DNA of 64,000 nt, from assembly GCF_010183535.1 (NCBI RefSeq), contig NC_071333.1:16552587-16616586 (forward strand). Direction: 5' to 3'. Positions 11,973 through 23,779 of the stretch are shown piece after piece (the first letter of the stretch is position 1; each line of letters starts with the position of its first letter). The DNA is from Caenorhabditis remanei (Eukaryota; Nematoda; Chromadorea; Rhabditida; Rhabditidae). The position numbers and the translations under genes are program-made. The notes below the pieces were generated by a model that did not search any database, was not told the origin of the DNA, and was given only the letters and a program-made list of their open reading frames with translations.

Positions 11973-12284
11973 CTGCAAATTAGGTAATGAAAAATCAATA
12001 TTTGGTATCAACAGAATAACAAAAATTGAGTTTTGAAATTTGCTGCCGAAAAAAAAGTGAAAAAGAAAAAACACCTAACGACGCTCCAAGACACCAAAAC
12101 TGCAAAATAACAATTATTTCTTCTGAAACCTAAACAAAACAATTTTGCCTGAAGACAAAATCAAGAGTATGTAAACGAATGATTCATTGACGCTGAAATG
12201 AAACATTATTAGCAAAAAAACGCACACAATTATTAGTGAGTGAGAGTCGTTGCAAGGGTAATAAAAAGTGTTTCGAAAAAAATT

Positions 12285-12404
12285 ATGGGATTGATTTATT
12301 TATTGCTCTTAGACTTTTTCGTGCAGCATGTAGCTGGTCATATACTTTTGAACGTCAACTTGCTCAACTTGGAGCTGGTATTATACGAATCTAATTGTGG
12401 GAGA
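12285..12404 (+). CDS. Possible first exon of a small secreted protein
   Basis: A 40-codon exon starting MGLIYLLLLDFFVQHVAG, a clear signal peptide, then HILLNVNLLNLELVLYESN and CGR, closed by a GTGAGT donor. It can be joined in phase to an exon starting at 12551 (acceptor CTTCCAG) that runs about 35 codons to a stop near 12654. The short extracellular start after a signal peptide faintly recalls Notch-ligand (DSL) N-termini, but no DSL or EGF domain follows. Probably a small secreted peptide gene or a truncated remnant. Confidence 0.3.
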
Positions 12405-12889
12405 GTGAGTTTTTCTTCTTTTTTTGAGCAATTTAGCAACTCATCATTCATTGCGACCCTTTGTAATGCTCCAAAAAGAAAAAAATTCTCAACAGCTCGG
12501 TAACCAGACCGCTAAAACTTTGTCTTAGTCTTTTGTCTACCAACTTCCAGCACTTACCGTCAATTTCAAACAAATTACGATTACGAATGAATTATGTCTA
12601 TAGTTTGACACTAGTTGCCAACAACAACTTCTCCCGTATACCCGAGAGATATCAGTGATTTGTTTCCAAAAATTAGATGTACATCTAAACTCGTGAGGAT
12701 GATAATTGAAAGCACCCAGTCTCTTCTACATACACACTGCTTTTTTCTTATTTCTCAAGAGCGTGCGTATACGAAGAGAAGAGATCCCGAATTCTCATTA
12801 TTTTTGTTGCTTGGTAACAATTACATCCTCCCCAAGATTTCCTTTCGTAGAAATTTTTATTTCTTCCAAGCGCGAAGTCTACAAGATCA

Positions 12890-14190
12890 ATGCAAGGCAC
12901 TTCCAACGTGGCAACTATAAGGATTCCAAGACCACCAAACCCGGACAATGAGTGAGTTTAGGGAGTTTTGGATTGTTGCTAGGTGACATAATCAATTTTT
13001 AGGACATGTTACCCCATCGAAACTTATCGGAATGGAGGCATGCCTTACACACGCTTTGGGGTTCGAATGAAAGACGCTGAAAACGCTCAAATCGTTTTCT
13101 GTGATTCATACTACGAGTTCAAGGCAATGGGCCGAGAACAATCGCTCAGTGAAATGGAAACTCGGGTGCATTTCTATACAGTACAGGATCAGAAACTGAG
13201 AGCTCGGGTGTCGTCCTTAACGTACGATCTGACTCTTCAAGAGGCTATGGAGGAGACTATTGGAATGTTGCTGGGAGGTGGTGATTGTGCAATTGACACC
13301 ATGTTTTTCCAGGTTTGAAGTCCTAATAGTCTCAATTAATACATGTTTTTTATTCCAGGACTGTCCTTCATTGGATTTGGATTCCCTCGGTCAGATTTTT
13401 GTGAAGAACCTCTACATGGAGAAATCATTGCTAAAGCAGGAATGGATCACCAAGATAAAAACAGTTCAGCATGTGAACATCCGAATGTTTGGTACCAAGT
13501 TTTCAGACCTTTTCAATCATGATTTGGTAAGTTGAATTCATCAACATACTGTTTTTATTTACTAATTCAGATTGTCAACGCAGAATCTATTGATTTGCTT
13601 TCCGCCCGCACTTTCAATGACTGCGTTTTGGTTATCGCAACCAAACTGGACTTCCCACATCGTTTAACACAACTCAAAGGACAACAGAGACGTGTTTTGG
13701 ATTACACCGGATTGAATTCACAAGAAAATTGCCACAACTTCCGCAACAACGCAGAATCGGAGCAATTCAAAGAGGAATGTGCAAGTGTGCTCATGAAAAT
13801 CAAAGGTGCACAGAAATTCAAAATTTCACAAGAGTAAGACAAACACTTTTAATATAGAAAAATGTATTACCCGTTCTTTTTTTCAGAGTAGTGATGTTTT
13901 TCTCAATGAACGGCGGGCACACCCAGTGGTGTGCAACTTTTTCTTCGACTATGAATCATGTGAGATTGGAGAGAGATATCGATGAGGAGGAGAACTTTAA
14001 AATTTTCACAAGACAGGAATTTACTCAAGTTGTCGTAAGGTCGAATGCTACTGATTTCATAAGACAAACCGCCAACCGTTTGACGACCCGTCTGGCTTCT
14101 CCGTTCCGTAAAATTGGCAGTTTTTTCAATAGAGTGGTTGGACGAGTCAATCGTGACGGCTATGAACCACTTGGTAATATTTTTGAATAA
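12890..14190 (+). CDS. Orphan-family protein, copy 1 (368 aa)
   Basis: Exons 12890..12951, 13003..13312, 13359..13526, 13571..13833, 13887..14190. First of five tandem relatives. After a short N-terminus (MQGTSNVATIRIP) come a predicted beta-rich part and the motif LTLQEAMEETIGMLLGG, which recurs in all full copies as 'LxLxxAxxxxxxxLLGxxxC'. Then come KNLYMEKSLLKQEWITKIK (shared pattern xNLYxExxxxxxxWIxKI) and a C-terminal strand EVVMFFSMNGGHTQW. The C-terminus is longer and basic. Exon 4 (263 nt) equals exons 4 and 5 of the other copies fused. No signal peptide or membrane helix. The general layout recalls nematode F-box-associated or DUF-type expansions, but no F-box is visible and I do not assign a function. 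Confidence 0.72.
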
Positions 14191-15089
14191 TTTACTTTAA
14201 TTCCATCAGGAACCTAATTTATCTAAAGCCATCACCTACAGATATAACACCCCCCCCTCATCTTATTTCAACCCTTACAAAACAACTCCCTTCTTCTTCA
14301 GTTTAAATAGTCAGATTTCCAGAATAATCGAAGTTTTCCGACACTCTCACATATATTTTCATTTTAATAATTTACATTAATTCTTCTTTATTCTTTTCAA
14401 TAATTCTTCTCCAATTACGTGCTTTCACTTTCTTTGCTTGCCGGCAACCTTCTTGTTAATTTTCTTAATTAAACAGATTTCTGAGAAAAGAATGTATTGA
14501 GAGGTGGTTTGCAGGAAAACTCTTCTCCGTGGATTGCACTAGACGGTCATCTGTAATGCCCTGAAAAATCCGCAGATGTGCAAATCACTGTCTTTACGTG
14601 ACTAATCACAAATCAATATATTCTGCTTTCACATCTCGCTTGTTGATCTAATTTTCGAATTAACACAATGACGTACCCCAGTAATTTCACTCTTCCCAAC
14701 ATTTATTTTTCACAATGACGTGAGTTTATACTGATCATTCACATTGATGTATTCAGGAATACTCTAGAGACGCCTCCTCTCACATCGTCCATGCTTCTCC
14801 ATGGGCATCTTTTATTTTCTTTGACTTGACAACAAACTGGAAGTAGCGTGGAACTGGGACTCCGCAATGTTCACACTCTCTTTTTCTCTCCTTCTAAGAT
14901 TACCTCATGCACAATCAGGGGATAGAATAATGGTATTTCCGTTGCTTGGATACATGACTCCCGATAGGCTCCGCGCTTCAGTTATTTTCTTCAGCTCTTT
15001 CCAGCGTATCTTGTCTTTTTATTTCCTTTTAATTCTTTACACCAAGTTTTTACCCGTTTTTCTCAAGCAGCGTTTTCATTTCAGCCAAC
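14191..15089. other. Intergenic region, nothing recognised
   Basis: Spacer between copies 1 and 2 of the orphan family. Pyrimidine-rich, with no gene or clear repeat seen. Confidence 0.45.
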
Positions 15090-16089
15090 ATGTCCAAAAT
15101 TGGACTACCAAAAGAGGAATTGGCAATCAATGAAGAAAACTTGTCAATTTCTAGACAACCGTACGTTCCCACATCATATAGTTTTTGCGTATTTAGATGT
15201 TGAGCACTTAGACACTGAAAAGAGATAACTGTTTTCAGAACAAAACAAACCGGTGAAATATCGCAAAAGAAAGTAATTGCCATTGCACTACTCAAAATGC
15301 TAGTTGCTACCAACTCTGCTACAATAGTTTATAACAACTATCATTGGAACTTTACCGTACTAAACGAATATAACGGAACCATCCATACAAAAGTCTCATT
15401 CAATGATTATTCAAGTTTTTTGGGTTACTCTCATACTAATGCACCCGAAGTAAGATGGAACACAGATATGAGAACCGTGGTGGAGCAGACATTAAATGAA
15501 CTGTTGGGAAAAAAACGACCACGCAGTTGAAACGATGGAATTGATGGTTAGTCAACTGGTTAAAGTAAAGAACGTTTTTTTTTCAGGGTGCCCTTTCATT
15601 AAAACTGCAGGGACTCGGTAACTTCACAGTGAAGACACTCGTTATCAGATATTATCTCCCAGATCTGATATGGATGGAGAAACTAAAAATAAAGAGAGTG
15701 CATATATCAAGTCTGAATGTAAATTTTAAAAGAATTCTAAATCTTGAATCCGTAAGTCAACAATTCAAATAACTTTTTATTTTCTGAACACAGATCAAAA
15801 ATTCAAATATGGTCACTATCACAAAGGTCTATGGGAAATTGAACTTTTAGAACTGAAAGGAGCAAAAATGGAGAAGACCGAAAATGAGTAAGAAACTAAA
15901 ACTAATGTGAAACACCTTTATCAAATCATCTATTTCAGCTTTTTAATCTTCATACCTATGTCAGGAGGAGAATTCTGTTTGCATGATTTTTCCACAACCT
16001 TCATCAGCTACTTGAGAGTGGTGAAAAACGACGATCGAAAGGTGATTGAATGGACTCCCGAACCAGAACAATTTCAATTGAGCCTATAG
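15090..16089 (+). pseudogene. Orphan-family copy 2, broken
   Basis: Recognisable pieces: 15090..15160, 15239..15546, 15587..15751, a remnant near 15795..15888 and 15940..16089. The second exon reads TLNELLG and then shifts frame at a run of seven A (15509..15515); dropping one A would restore a frame open to the GTTAGT donor at 15547. The region matching exon 4 (the 123-nt exon of other copies) is missing, and the remnant after 15793 cannot be joined in phase. The last exon still shows the family's C-terminal strand (FLIFIPMSGGEFCL). Two independent lesions argue for a pseudogene rather than a sequencing slip. Confidence 0.7.
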
Positions 16090-16689
16090 ATTAAGAATGC
16101 AAACCTACTCAGTCTACAAAATGCAAATCGCTGGAATCCTCTTTCTGCAGTCTTCGAATCGTTCTGAAATCATTTCAAATGCTTGTCTGGAGTTGTTAAC
16201 AAAGAAGAAGAGGACCGTGAGCCACTCATGAAACATTCTGGATATTTCATTTTTCCGAATTCCAAAACCTGATTCGATTGTAAACGAAATGTTTAATATC
16301 CCAATCTATTACATTGTTCTTGAATGTCTCAAATTAAAGAACCAGCCACATTCAGCGAAAATATTTAAAAATATCTTCTTTTCAATTCCACTTGTCATTT
16401 CTAGAAAGTTGGATACCTGCTACCATCCAAACTTCTTATGAATACTCCCAACTCAAAAATTTATTCTTACCTGAACAAACTTACATTATCTATCAGATAC
16501 CGATCTGTTATACCTTCGAACCCAGAACACCTTTCTTTATCATGTCTTGTACCCTTCTTGTGAAATTTTCCTCAAAGTATGTGTTTTTCCATTTTGTTAT
16601 CGTAAATTTCGCTTCAGAATGTTTATGAGAGGTCGCTTCCCATTGTCCCACTGTGTCTTATTCAAAATCCATTAGCACTGTCTGCAAAA

Positions 16690-17000
16690 ACAAGCATTCT
16701 AGTGCGTCACCATCGGATGTTATTCAGTCTACAGTCCCAGTTTTGAAGAAAAACAGAAGAGCTGCGAAGAAAGTGCGGCCAAAAACGACCGAAAGAAGAT
16801 GGTGCCTGGTACGGCATACTGTAAGCAGCGACGAGGTCTGTCAAAACAACCATGACCAGAGAGTCACCACGGATTGTTATTGTCTACAGTCACTGTTTTG
16901 AAGAAAAATCGGAGAGCTGAACGAAAGTGCAATCGTGCAGAGCGAAAAACAACTAGAAGAAGACGGCGCCTGGCACGGCTTACTGTAAGATTCACGGAGC
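16690..17000 (+). repeat. Two direct copies of a ~155-bp module upstream of copy 3
   Basis: Two successive stretches share the order GTCACCA...GGAT(T)GTTATT..TCTACAGTC, TTTTGAAGAAAAA, a purine-rich GAAAG block, GAAGA-GG-GCCTGG and ACGGC-TACTGTAAG; their TTTTGAAG marks lie at 16741 and 16896, 155 bp apart. Related modules precede copies 4 and 5 (about 19065..19250 and 20475..20660). They are therefore part of the duplicated unit rather than coding sequence, and may contain shared upstream regulatory DNA. Confidence 0.55.
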
Positions 17001-17164
17001 TCAGTGAGTTGTCACTATTCTGTCTTTTTTCAAGCTCCTCCCACTTTTTGCTCAGTGGCCCCTCTCACTCTGTATTTATTTGCTCTTCTCATTTCATGCT
17101 ATTATAATCCTCGATTTTAATTTTCTGTTTCATCCGATTTCATCTAATTTTTTTTCCAGCAACA

Positions 17165-18452
17165 ATGCCTAGTCGATATTCAAACTTGGCGAGAATGCTA
17201 GACATGTCCAGCTCGGAAGAGTCGTAAGTTTCAATTTTCAGTAATACATTTTCAGTAGTACTATAGTAAAACATAAGTTGAATACACAAAGTGTTGTTCA
17301 GAATCGACAACATGGGACTACACGCAACTACAGTCAATCGTTTCGGCTTTCTAGCTCACAGTGATACACGTGTTGAAATGGTTTGTGACAGGATGTGTTA
17401 TGAACTTACTGTTGCCAAGAAAGGAGATGTGTTCGATTACCTTGCGACTGATATTCGTGTTACTACTCTGCCGGAGACCGATGATGAGGAAGCAGATGTT
17501 TTCATTCAATACTACCCTCTAAAACTAGCAGTGAGGTATATGATGGAAAGATTGTTGGGAACAGAAAATTGTACTGTCAAGGACATGTACATACATGTAA
17601 GTAAAAAACACTATATGCATCTTACATAATATAATAACTTTTCAGGGACCCCACAACTTTAACGACTTTGGTGACCTCCGTAAAATTGTCGCAACAAATC
17701 TTTATCTAGAAGAGCCAATAGTTGATATGGGCTGGATCGGGAAACTTCACGCGGCCCACAATATTTATATCAAAACACTGGATCCTGTATGCTATCCAAT
17801 GTTCAAACTGCCTGTCGTGAGTTAATGCAACTAAGACCAACCACAAAAAAAGTGAAATTTAGTTTATGAACTCACTATCCATCTCAATACATCCTGAAGC
17901 TTTTGGCTGTTTTTTGCACGTCAGAACTAAAAGGATCGCTCTGAAAGGAGACCCAAGTGCAGAACTTATAAGACAATTCTGTCAGGTACATAAGCGAAAC
18001 AGGTAACATGTCTTAAATTGAGCAATTTGTAGAAATGGCAAGAAGAGAAAGAAGAAAGACGCCGAGACGTTTTCTTGTTTAGCTCCCCCAAATTTAAAGA
18101 GGATCAAAAAATCTGGGAAGAGGAGTTCTTGAAAATCGAGGGCACAATCATAAGGGAAACAAAAATTTGGTGAGAATTGGCAAAACTAGACTTGAAACCA
18201 AAAATAATTTTTTCCAGCGTTACAGTTATCATTCCATTAGATGAAACCTACCAGTTGCGTGTTGATATGACAAAATGGACAAGCTGCGTGAAAGTGGAAA
18301 GAATTCCTCGCGAACCGGATTATACCTGGTTTTATAATCTTTTGCACATCCCTATGACAATAGGCGTTGCAGTGCTTGGACGTCTCATTCATGAAATTAC
18401 CAAAACCGGATCATTGGAGATATGCTCTCAGCTTGATGAAAATTTCCAATGA
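17165..18452 (+). CDS. Orphan-family protein, copy 3 (339 aa)
   Basis: Six exons: 17165..17223, 17302..17596, 17646..17816, 17863..17985, 18033..18169, 18218..18452; all junctions in phase. Starts MPSRYSNLARMLDMSSSEES. It shows the family core YYPLKLAVRYMMERLLGTEN with CTVKDMYIH, then TNLYLEEPIVDMGWIGKL, a short hydrophobic stretch FMNSLSISIHPEAFG, a charged helix KWQEEKEERRRD and the C-terminal strand VTVIIPLDETYQLRVDM. The 123-nt and 235-nt exons match copy 5 exactly in length. Cytosolic or nuclear by composition. Function unknown. Confidence 0.75.
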
Positions 18453-19335
18453 CTAAATTCCATCTCCGCCTTGATTTTGATTTTGAACGGTCTGCTATGA
18501 ATCCTGAATTTATCTGTTTAGAGGTAAAGATTCCGCTCTTTCTCTTTCAGTTATTTTGTCTTGAAATTTTTTTAATAGCTCTTAAAGCACTTCCCAATTT
18601 ACCCTATTAATCCCTACTCTTTTTACAGCAGATCTCGATAATTTTTTCTATTTTCTGAACCCATTGTTTTGTGTTTCCTCTTATTCCTTTCCTGTAATCT
18701 CTTTTCCATTATCTATTACACCAACATTGAATCTGAGTTCGGCTGTTAGAAGTCAAAGATCTCGCTCTTTCTCTCACTGAATGTTTCTATGAATTTCAAT
18801 GTTTTTTTTTTTCTTATGATATTCAATAAAATTTCTGCATCTAATTCTTTCATTTCATTCTTTGGACTATTTCAGGACTTCATATTTCAGCTCTTCTCGG
18901 ATATTTCAGGCCTCCCTTCTGCCCCTGTTGCCAAATATTTTTCTAAATACTTATTTTGTATTTTTATTATTCTAGAACTCTTTCGAGGTCTACAAAATTA
19001 GAAATTCCCTCTTTTTTCCGTCTTACTGTATTTTGACCCATATTCAAAATACATCCAAAACAACCATGTCTACAGCTCAACCACCAGACAGCGTCACCAC
19101 CAGTTGTTATTCAATCGACAGTTAGATATATATTTTGTTTTTGTCTTCTTTGTCGACACCAGAAAATCTTTAAAAAAAGACAGTCAAGAAAAACGAAAAA
19201 CAACCAAAAAAGAGTGGTCACAATATGTCTTACTGTAGAATTCAGTGAGCACTGTAAATCACCAACTCCTCCCATTTTCTCGGCAAACAGCTTGGCGTTG
19301 TTTGACAGAAAAATTCACTTTGTTCCCCAGTAGCA
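18453..19335 (+). repeat. Intergenic segment duplicated again at 19815..20810
   Basis: The spacer after copy 3 and the spacer after copy 4 are homologous along their length. Both carry (C/T)TG-TTAGAAGTCAAAGATCTCGCTCTTTCTCTCAC (18742 and 20108), CACCAACATTGAAT, the CCACCACCAGACA(G/T)CGTCACCA block and the GACAGTTAGATAT block. The duplicated unit is thus spacer plus gene, about 1.48 kb, giving copies 4 and 5. Confidence 0.65.
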
Positions 19336-19814
19336 ATGTCCGATCTTGAACAACAACTGCAGGAAATGCCATTAAAGCCAAAAGATATAATGGAATTTTC
19401 ATCCAACTTGAATGAACAGTAAGTGCCTTTTATGATATGTAGGAAGACATCACTAGAACATTATGCCAATTGACATGAAATATTTTTAAACGAATGTTAT
19501 TTTTCAGAGTTCAAACCCCGGACGCATGTGTTCAAAATAACGATAAGTCAATCAATGAGTATTATTTTCAACTTCCTGGTGGAACCAGTCTTCACATAAT
19601 CTACGATGATTCTATATTTTACTCCAATGTGTTTGAGCTCCACCACCAGGCAGCGTCACCACCGACACATTTGAGTTATAGTGAAACACATATGTGTTGG
19701 TACCACCATGCAAATTTTTATTGCTGGATCAAAAATGAAATACACAATTGGACTCTACAACAAGCCGGGACTACATGTGAAATGATGTCCACCATCTCCA
19801 CATCAACTTTTTAA
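19336..19814 (+). pseudogene. Orphan-family copy 4, 3'-truncated
   Basis: Only the first two exons survive: 19336..19418 (MSDLEQQLQEMPLKP) and 19508..19814, joined in phase, giving 129 codons. The second exon matches copy 5 (VQTPDACVQNNDKSINEYYF against VRTPETNVPSDKKSINYFIF). It loses the family LLG core after TLQQAGTTCEMM and ends TSTF-stop. The next sequence is already the duplicated spacer, so the 3' four exons were deleted when the unit duplicated. A short protein could still be made. Confidence 0.65.
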
Positions 19815-20810
19815 AGCTCCATCCCAGTTAACTATCAAAATCTGATTATGAATTCGTCTGCTCAGAGTTAAAGATCTTTCTCTTTTTCTTGCAGTGATTT
19901 TTTTTTCAAATTTTTTAAATACCTTAAAAATCACGTTCCACTCAACTCTGATTGATCCTCATTTTATTACTTTCTTTTCAGCAACTCTTTCTCTCTCTCT
20001 CTCTAAATTTTTTTTAATTTGTGAATCTATTGTATTGCGTTTTCTCGTTATTCGTTTTCTGTAACCTCTATTCCATTATTAATCCCACCAACATTGAATT
20101 TGGGTTCAGCTGTTAGAAGTCAAAGATCTCGCTCTTTCTCTCACAGTTTCTTTGTTTCAACTTTTCATGAACTTCAATGTTTTCTTCGTTTGATACCAAT
20201 AAAAATTTATTTCATTTTTCCGTTTTTTGTTTAGATTACTTCAGATTCCTATATTTCAGGTCTGAAACTCAGCAATAGAACTTTCCATAACCATACTGTA
20301 TGACGATTTGTACTCGGATACTTTGAATCTCCCTTCTTTCCTCATGCAAAAGATTTTGCGAAATTTTCATTTTTCATTTTTGTTATTCTAAGAATCGCTC
20401 CAGATCTGGAATAGAGGTACCTCTTTTTTCCATCTCACTGTATTTTGACCCAAATTCAAAATACACTCAAAACAACCACAGCTCCACCACCAGACATCGT
20501 CACCATCAGTTGTTATTCATTCGACAGTTAGATATCCATATTTTGTTTTTGTCTTTTTTATAGACAACAAAAAATCTCAAAGAAGAAAACAGTTCATGAA
20601 AAGCGAAAAACAACCAAAAGAAAAGTGATCACAACAAGTGTTACTGTAGGAATCACAGAGCACTTTGAGTAACCAACTGTAGATTTATAGAACACATGAA
20701 AAATTCATCCAATCTCTATCCGCGCTCCACCCACTTTTTTTTTCTCCATATACAGTCATCCTTCTTTTTGCGCAATTTAAAACAAAATTTCGCTTTATAA
20801 CCAAGCAGAA
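19815..20810 (+). repeat. Second copy of the duplicated spacer
   Basis: Homologous to 18453..19335, as described there. It includes a (CT)n tract near 19990 and a copy of the CCACCACCAGACATCGTCACCATCAG module at about 20484. No gene is seen. Confidence 0.6.
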
Positions 20811-22125
20811 ATGTTCGAGCCAGGAACACCATGGGATGAAGCACTTGCTGAAATAACAGAACATTCGCTCAAATCCATCAAGCAGTGAGTTCCGTGTATT
20901 GTCTGTAGTCTATCAATTCTAGACCAATATGTCAATTGTTAAAAAGTCATCGCACTATTCATAAATTTGTTTTTCAGAGTCCGAACCCCGGAAACAAATG
21001 TACCAAGTGACAAGAAATCAATAAACTATTTCATTTTTCTAATTAATAGTGAAACCAGCGCTAAGATAATCTGCGATGGTTTTAAGTATGACTTCACTGT
21101 GGTTAAGAAAGGAAATCTCTCCAGTGACAGTGCAACAGTAATTTGTTGTTACCACACATCAAATTCCAATCGCTTGATCAAGAAGGAAACACACAACTTG
21201 AGTCTACAACAAGCTTTAGAAAATACATGTGAAATATTGTTGGGAACTAGAAATTGTGTGATCGAAAACATGTATCTAAAGGTATTATACGTGTTCAAGT
21301 TCCGATCTCACTATCAGTTATGATATCTTTTCAGGAAGATTATAAAATTATTCTAAAAGTGTTTGGTAACATTACCGTGACTAATCTTCATATGGAGGGG
21401 TTGATGCCTGATATGGAATGGATTCAGAAAATAAACTCGGTTACGAATGTTTATATTCAAAAGCTTGATTTAACGTATTCCGGAATTGTACAACTTTCTT
21501 TGGTACGTTAGTAATTCTCTCAATGTTTTCACTAATTGATTTCAGTTTGCCGACTCGCGTTGCATCATATTGGATTCTGAAGCTCACGATTATGTCTTGA
21601 ATCTTGACAATACAATTATCATCTTGTATGAATGGCCAAAGTCCAATCTACTAAAAAAGCTGTGTGAGGTAAGAACATGTTTTTACCATCTTGATTCGAA
21701 CGGCTTGTAGAAATGGATTGAAGAGGACCGAGCTGAACACAGTTATGTTTTTCTGGACAAAACAGAAGTTGGAAAGTTCAAAAAGAAATACGGAAAAAAG
21801 TTGATGAGCATTGAAGGAGCGAGAAAATACGAGTCTGATCAGGAGTAAGAATTTACAAGTTTACAATATCGGAATTATTATATTTTTCAGGTTCAACATT
21901 ATAATCCCTATGATCAGCGAAGAATTTCAATTACGTGTTGTTTGTTCAAAAATGAACTGCTATATAACAGTAGAGAAGAAATTTGATGAGAAGTCAGGCA
22001 GTCAGAATGCAATAACTGGACGCCAACGCAGTCATCAAGATTCATTGTCATCAATGTTTGGAAGAATTGGGAATTTCAAGAAACGCGTTTCTAGATATAT
22101 CAACTTCCATGTTCACCGCATATAA
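20811..22125 (+). CDS. Orphan-family protein, copy 5 (345 aa)
   Basis: Exons 20811..20884, 20978..21281, 21335..21502, 21546..21668, 21711..21844, 21891..22125; six exons, all in phase. Starts MFEPGTPWDEALAEITEH. Core motifs: LSLQQALENTCEILLGTRNC with VIENMYLK, TNLHMEGLMPDMEWIQKI, the helix KWIEEDRAEHSY and the C-terminal strand FNIIIPMISEEFQLRVV, followed by a Ser-rich basic tail. Closest to copy 3 in exon layout and to truncated copy 4 in its N-terminal sequence. No known catalytic motif is visible and no membrane helix is predicted by eye. Function unknown. Confidence 0.75.
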
Positions 22126-22590
22126 TATAATGTATGCAAACATTTGACACTGGGTTATTTTTCCCACAAAATCGACTTGAATTATTTATTTGTCACTTAT
22201 CCTGACTACCACTGTTTTTAATTCATATCCTTCACTATTTTTTCCAAATTTTGCTTTCTCTATAATAGTTCAATCAGATTGACACAAATGAAATGAAATA
22301 TATTAGTTAATCAATTCATTTCACTATTACTTTCCGTTTCTACATGTTTTTTAATCGTGATTCATGCTTTTATTTGAATTCTTCCCAACTACTACTCCGG
22401 AGTTTCCCAAGAGACTGCGTTAGAAACATGTAAATGTTATGAAAAACTTGTTTCCAAAAATTTTTTTTGTAAAACACCTGCCAATTGCTAAAAAAGCTTC
22501 AAACTTCCAAAACGACGTGTGTGTGTGAGAACAAGAAAATTTCTAGCTTTTTGTTAACTTATTATCAGAAGTATTCCATATTTTTCGATA
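22126..22590. other. Intergenic region, nothing recognised
   Basis: AT-rich spacer between orphan copy 5 and the chemoreceptor pseudogene, without visible genes. Confidence 0.45.
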
Positions 22591-23779
22591 ATGAATACCA
22601 GAAACTGTTCTATACCAGCGCCAGCTGGGTACAAGTAAGTTTCACTTGTTTTCACGTGCATAGTTATACTTTCTTAAACAGGTCCATGATGCAGCTTTCT
22701 CATTTTATTAGTTGTCCTGTATATTTGGCTACATTTTATTTATTGTTTACCAAAAAATCCACAGTTTTTAAAACATATAAATACTATCTTCTTATTCACA
22801 CCATGGCGTAAGTTGTTTGAACTTGAATTTCGAGTATTGCGGATTTTAGAAACACGGCATCAGAGTTTTATTTTTCTTTGTTCATGCTTCCTACTACATA
22901 TTTGCCAACTCCAATGTACAGAACAACTGGGTTATTAGCAAAAAAAAAATTGATCAATTAAAATTGTATAAAATTATAATTTTCCAGTAACCGTAGCATC
23001 AATAATAAAAATGTTCTACTTTCGACTGAGAGTAATTATTCCAAATTTTAAGGAGCATACATACTATAAAGCAATCAGGTCTCAGCATGCCTTGTATTTT
23101 ATATTAATTTTCTCCACTCCATTTTTTCATAGTTTCACCATTCCCACAGCTTGGAATATCAGGAATCAACTCGAAATAAATTATTCCAAGAGAGTAAAAC
23201 TAAGATTAGTCTAATTATAGTCTGAACTTACAGAACTTTCCCGATCTCCCACCGGAAGTCACCTGTTACTCTGTTATAATATTTGCACAAGATGACGTGG
23301 TTTTATCCACATTAACCGCGGAATACATATTATTAATGATACTAGTTTTCTCCATTTGTTCCAGATCCATCTATTATATGGTATCTGCTATGAGAAAAAA
23401 TCATAATCAATCTCAAGCTACTATCACGATGCAACAAATGTTCATTAAAAGCTTGACTATTCAGGTTAGCGCATTTGAAGATTTTTATGAACATTACAAT
23501 TTTCAGGCATTAATTCATTTTGTCATGATTTTAGTACCCTGTTTTTTCCAAGCTTATGCGCTCTTTTTCTATTTCGACTCATATGGTATATCTATAAAAG
23601 TATAACTTGTTTTTTTTTGAGTTTTGCAGAGCTGGCAGCCACTTTGATATTATCAGTCACTTACCATGGATTTTTTTTCGACAGTTGTGATGCTCGTATA
23701 CACTAAACCACTTCACAAGAGACTAGTCATTTGCAAAAAGATGAATGTGCAACCTCATTCGGTGTACCAATCTCACTAA
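22591..23779 (+). pseudogene. Chemoreceptor pseudogene (same family as its two neighbours)
   Basis: The whole receptor can be followed: start MNTRNCSIPAPAGYK, then SMMQLSHFISCPVYL, MLPTTYLPTPMYRTTGLLA, VASIIKMFYFRLRVI, FPDLPPEVTCYSV and the TM7 exon. Several lesions are visible. The third exon collapses after GLLA into a run of A and a stop, where the intact relatives have about 20 more residues. The fourth exon shifts frame and stops near 23213 (VKLRLV-stop). In TM7 a run of eight T (23671..23678) shifts the frame so that the HGFFST motif is broken. The frame after that run stays open to 23779. Clearly dead. Confidence 0.8.
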
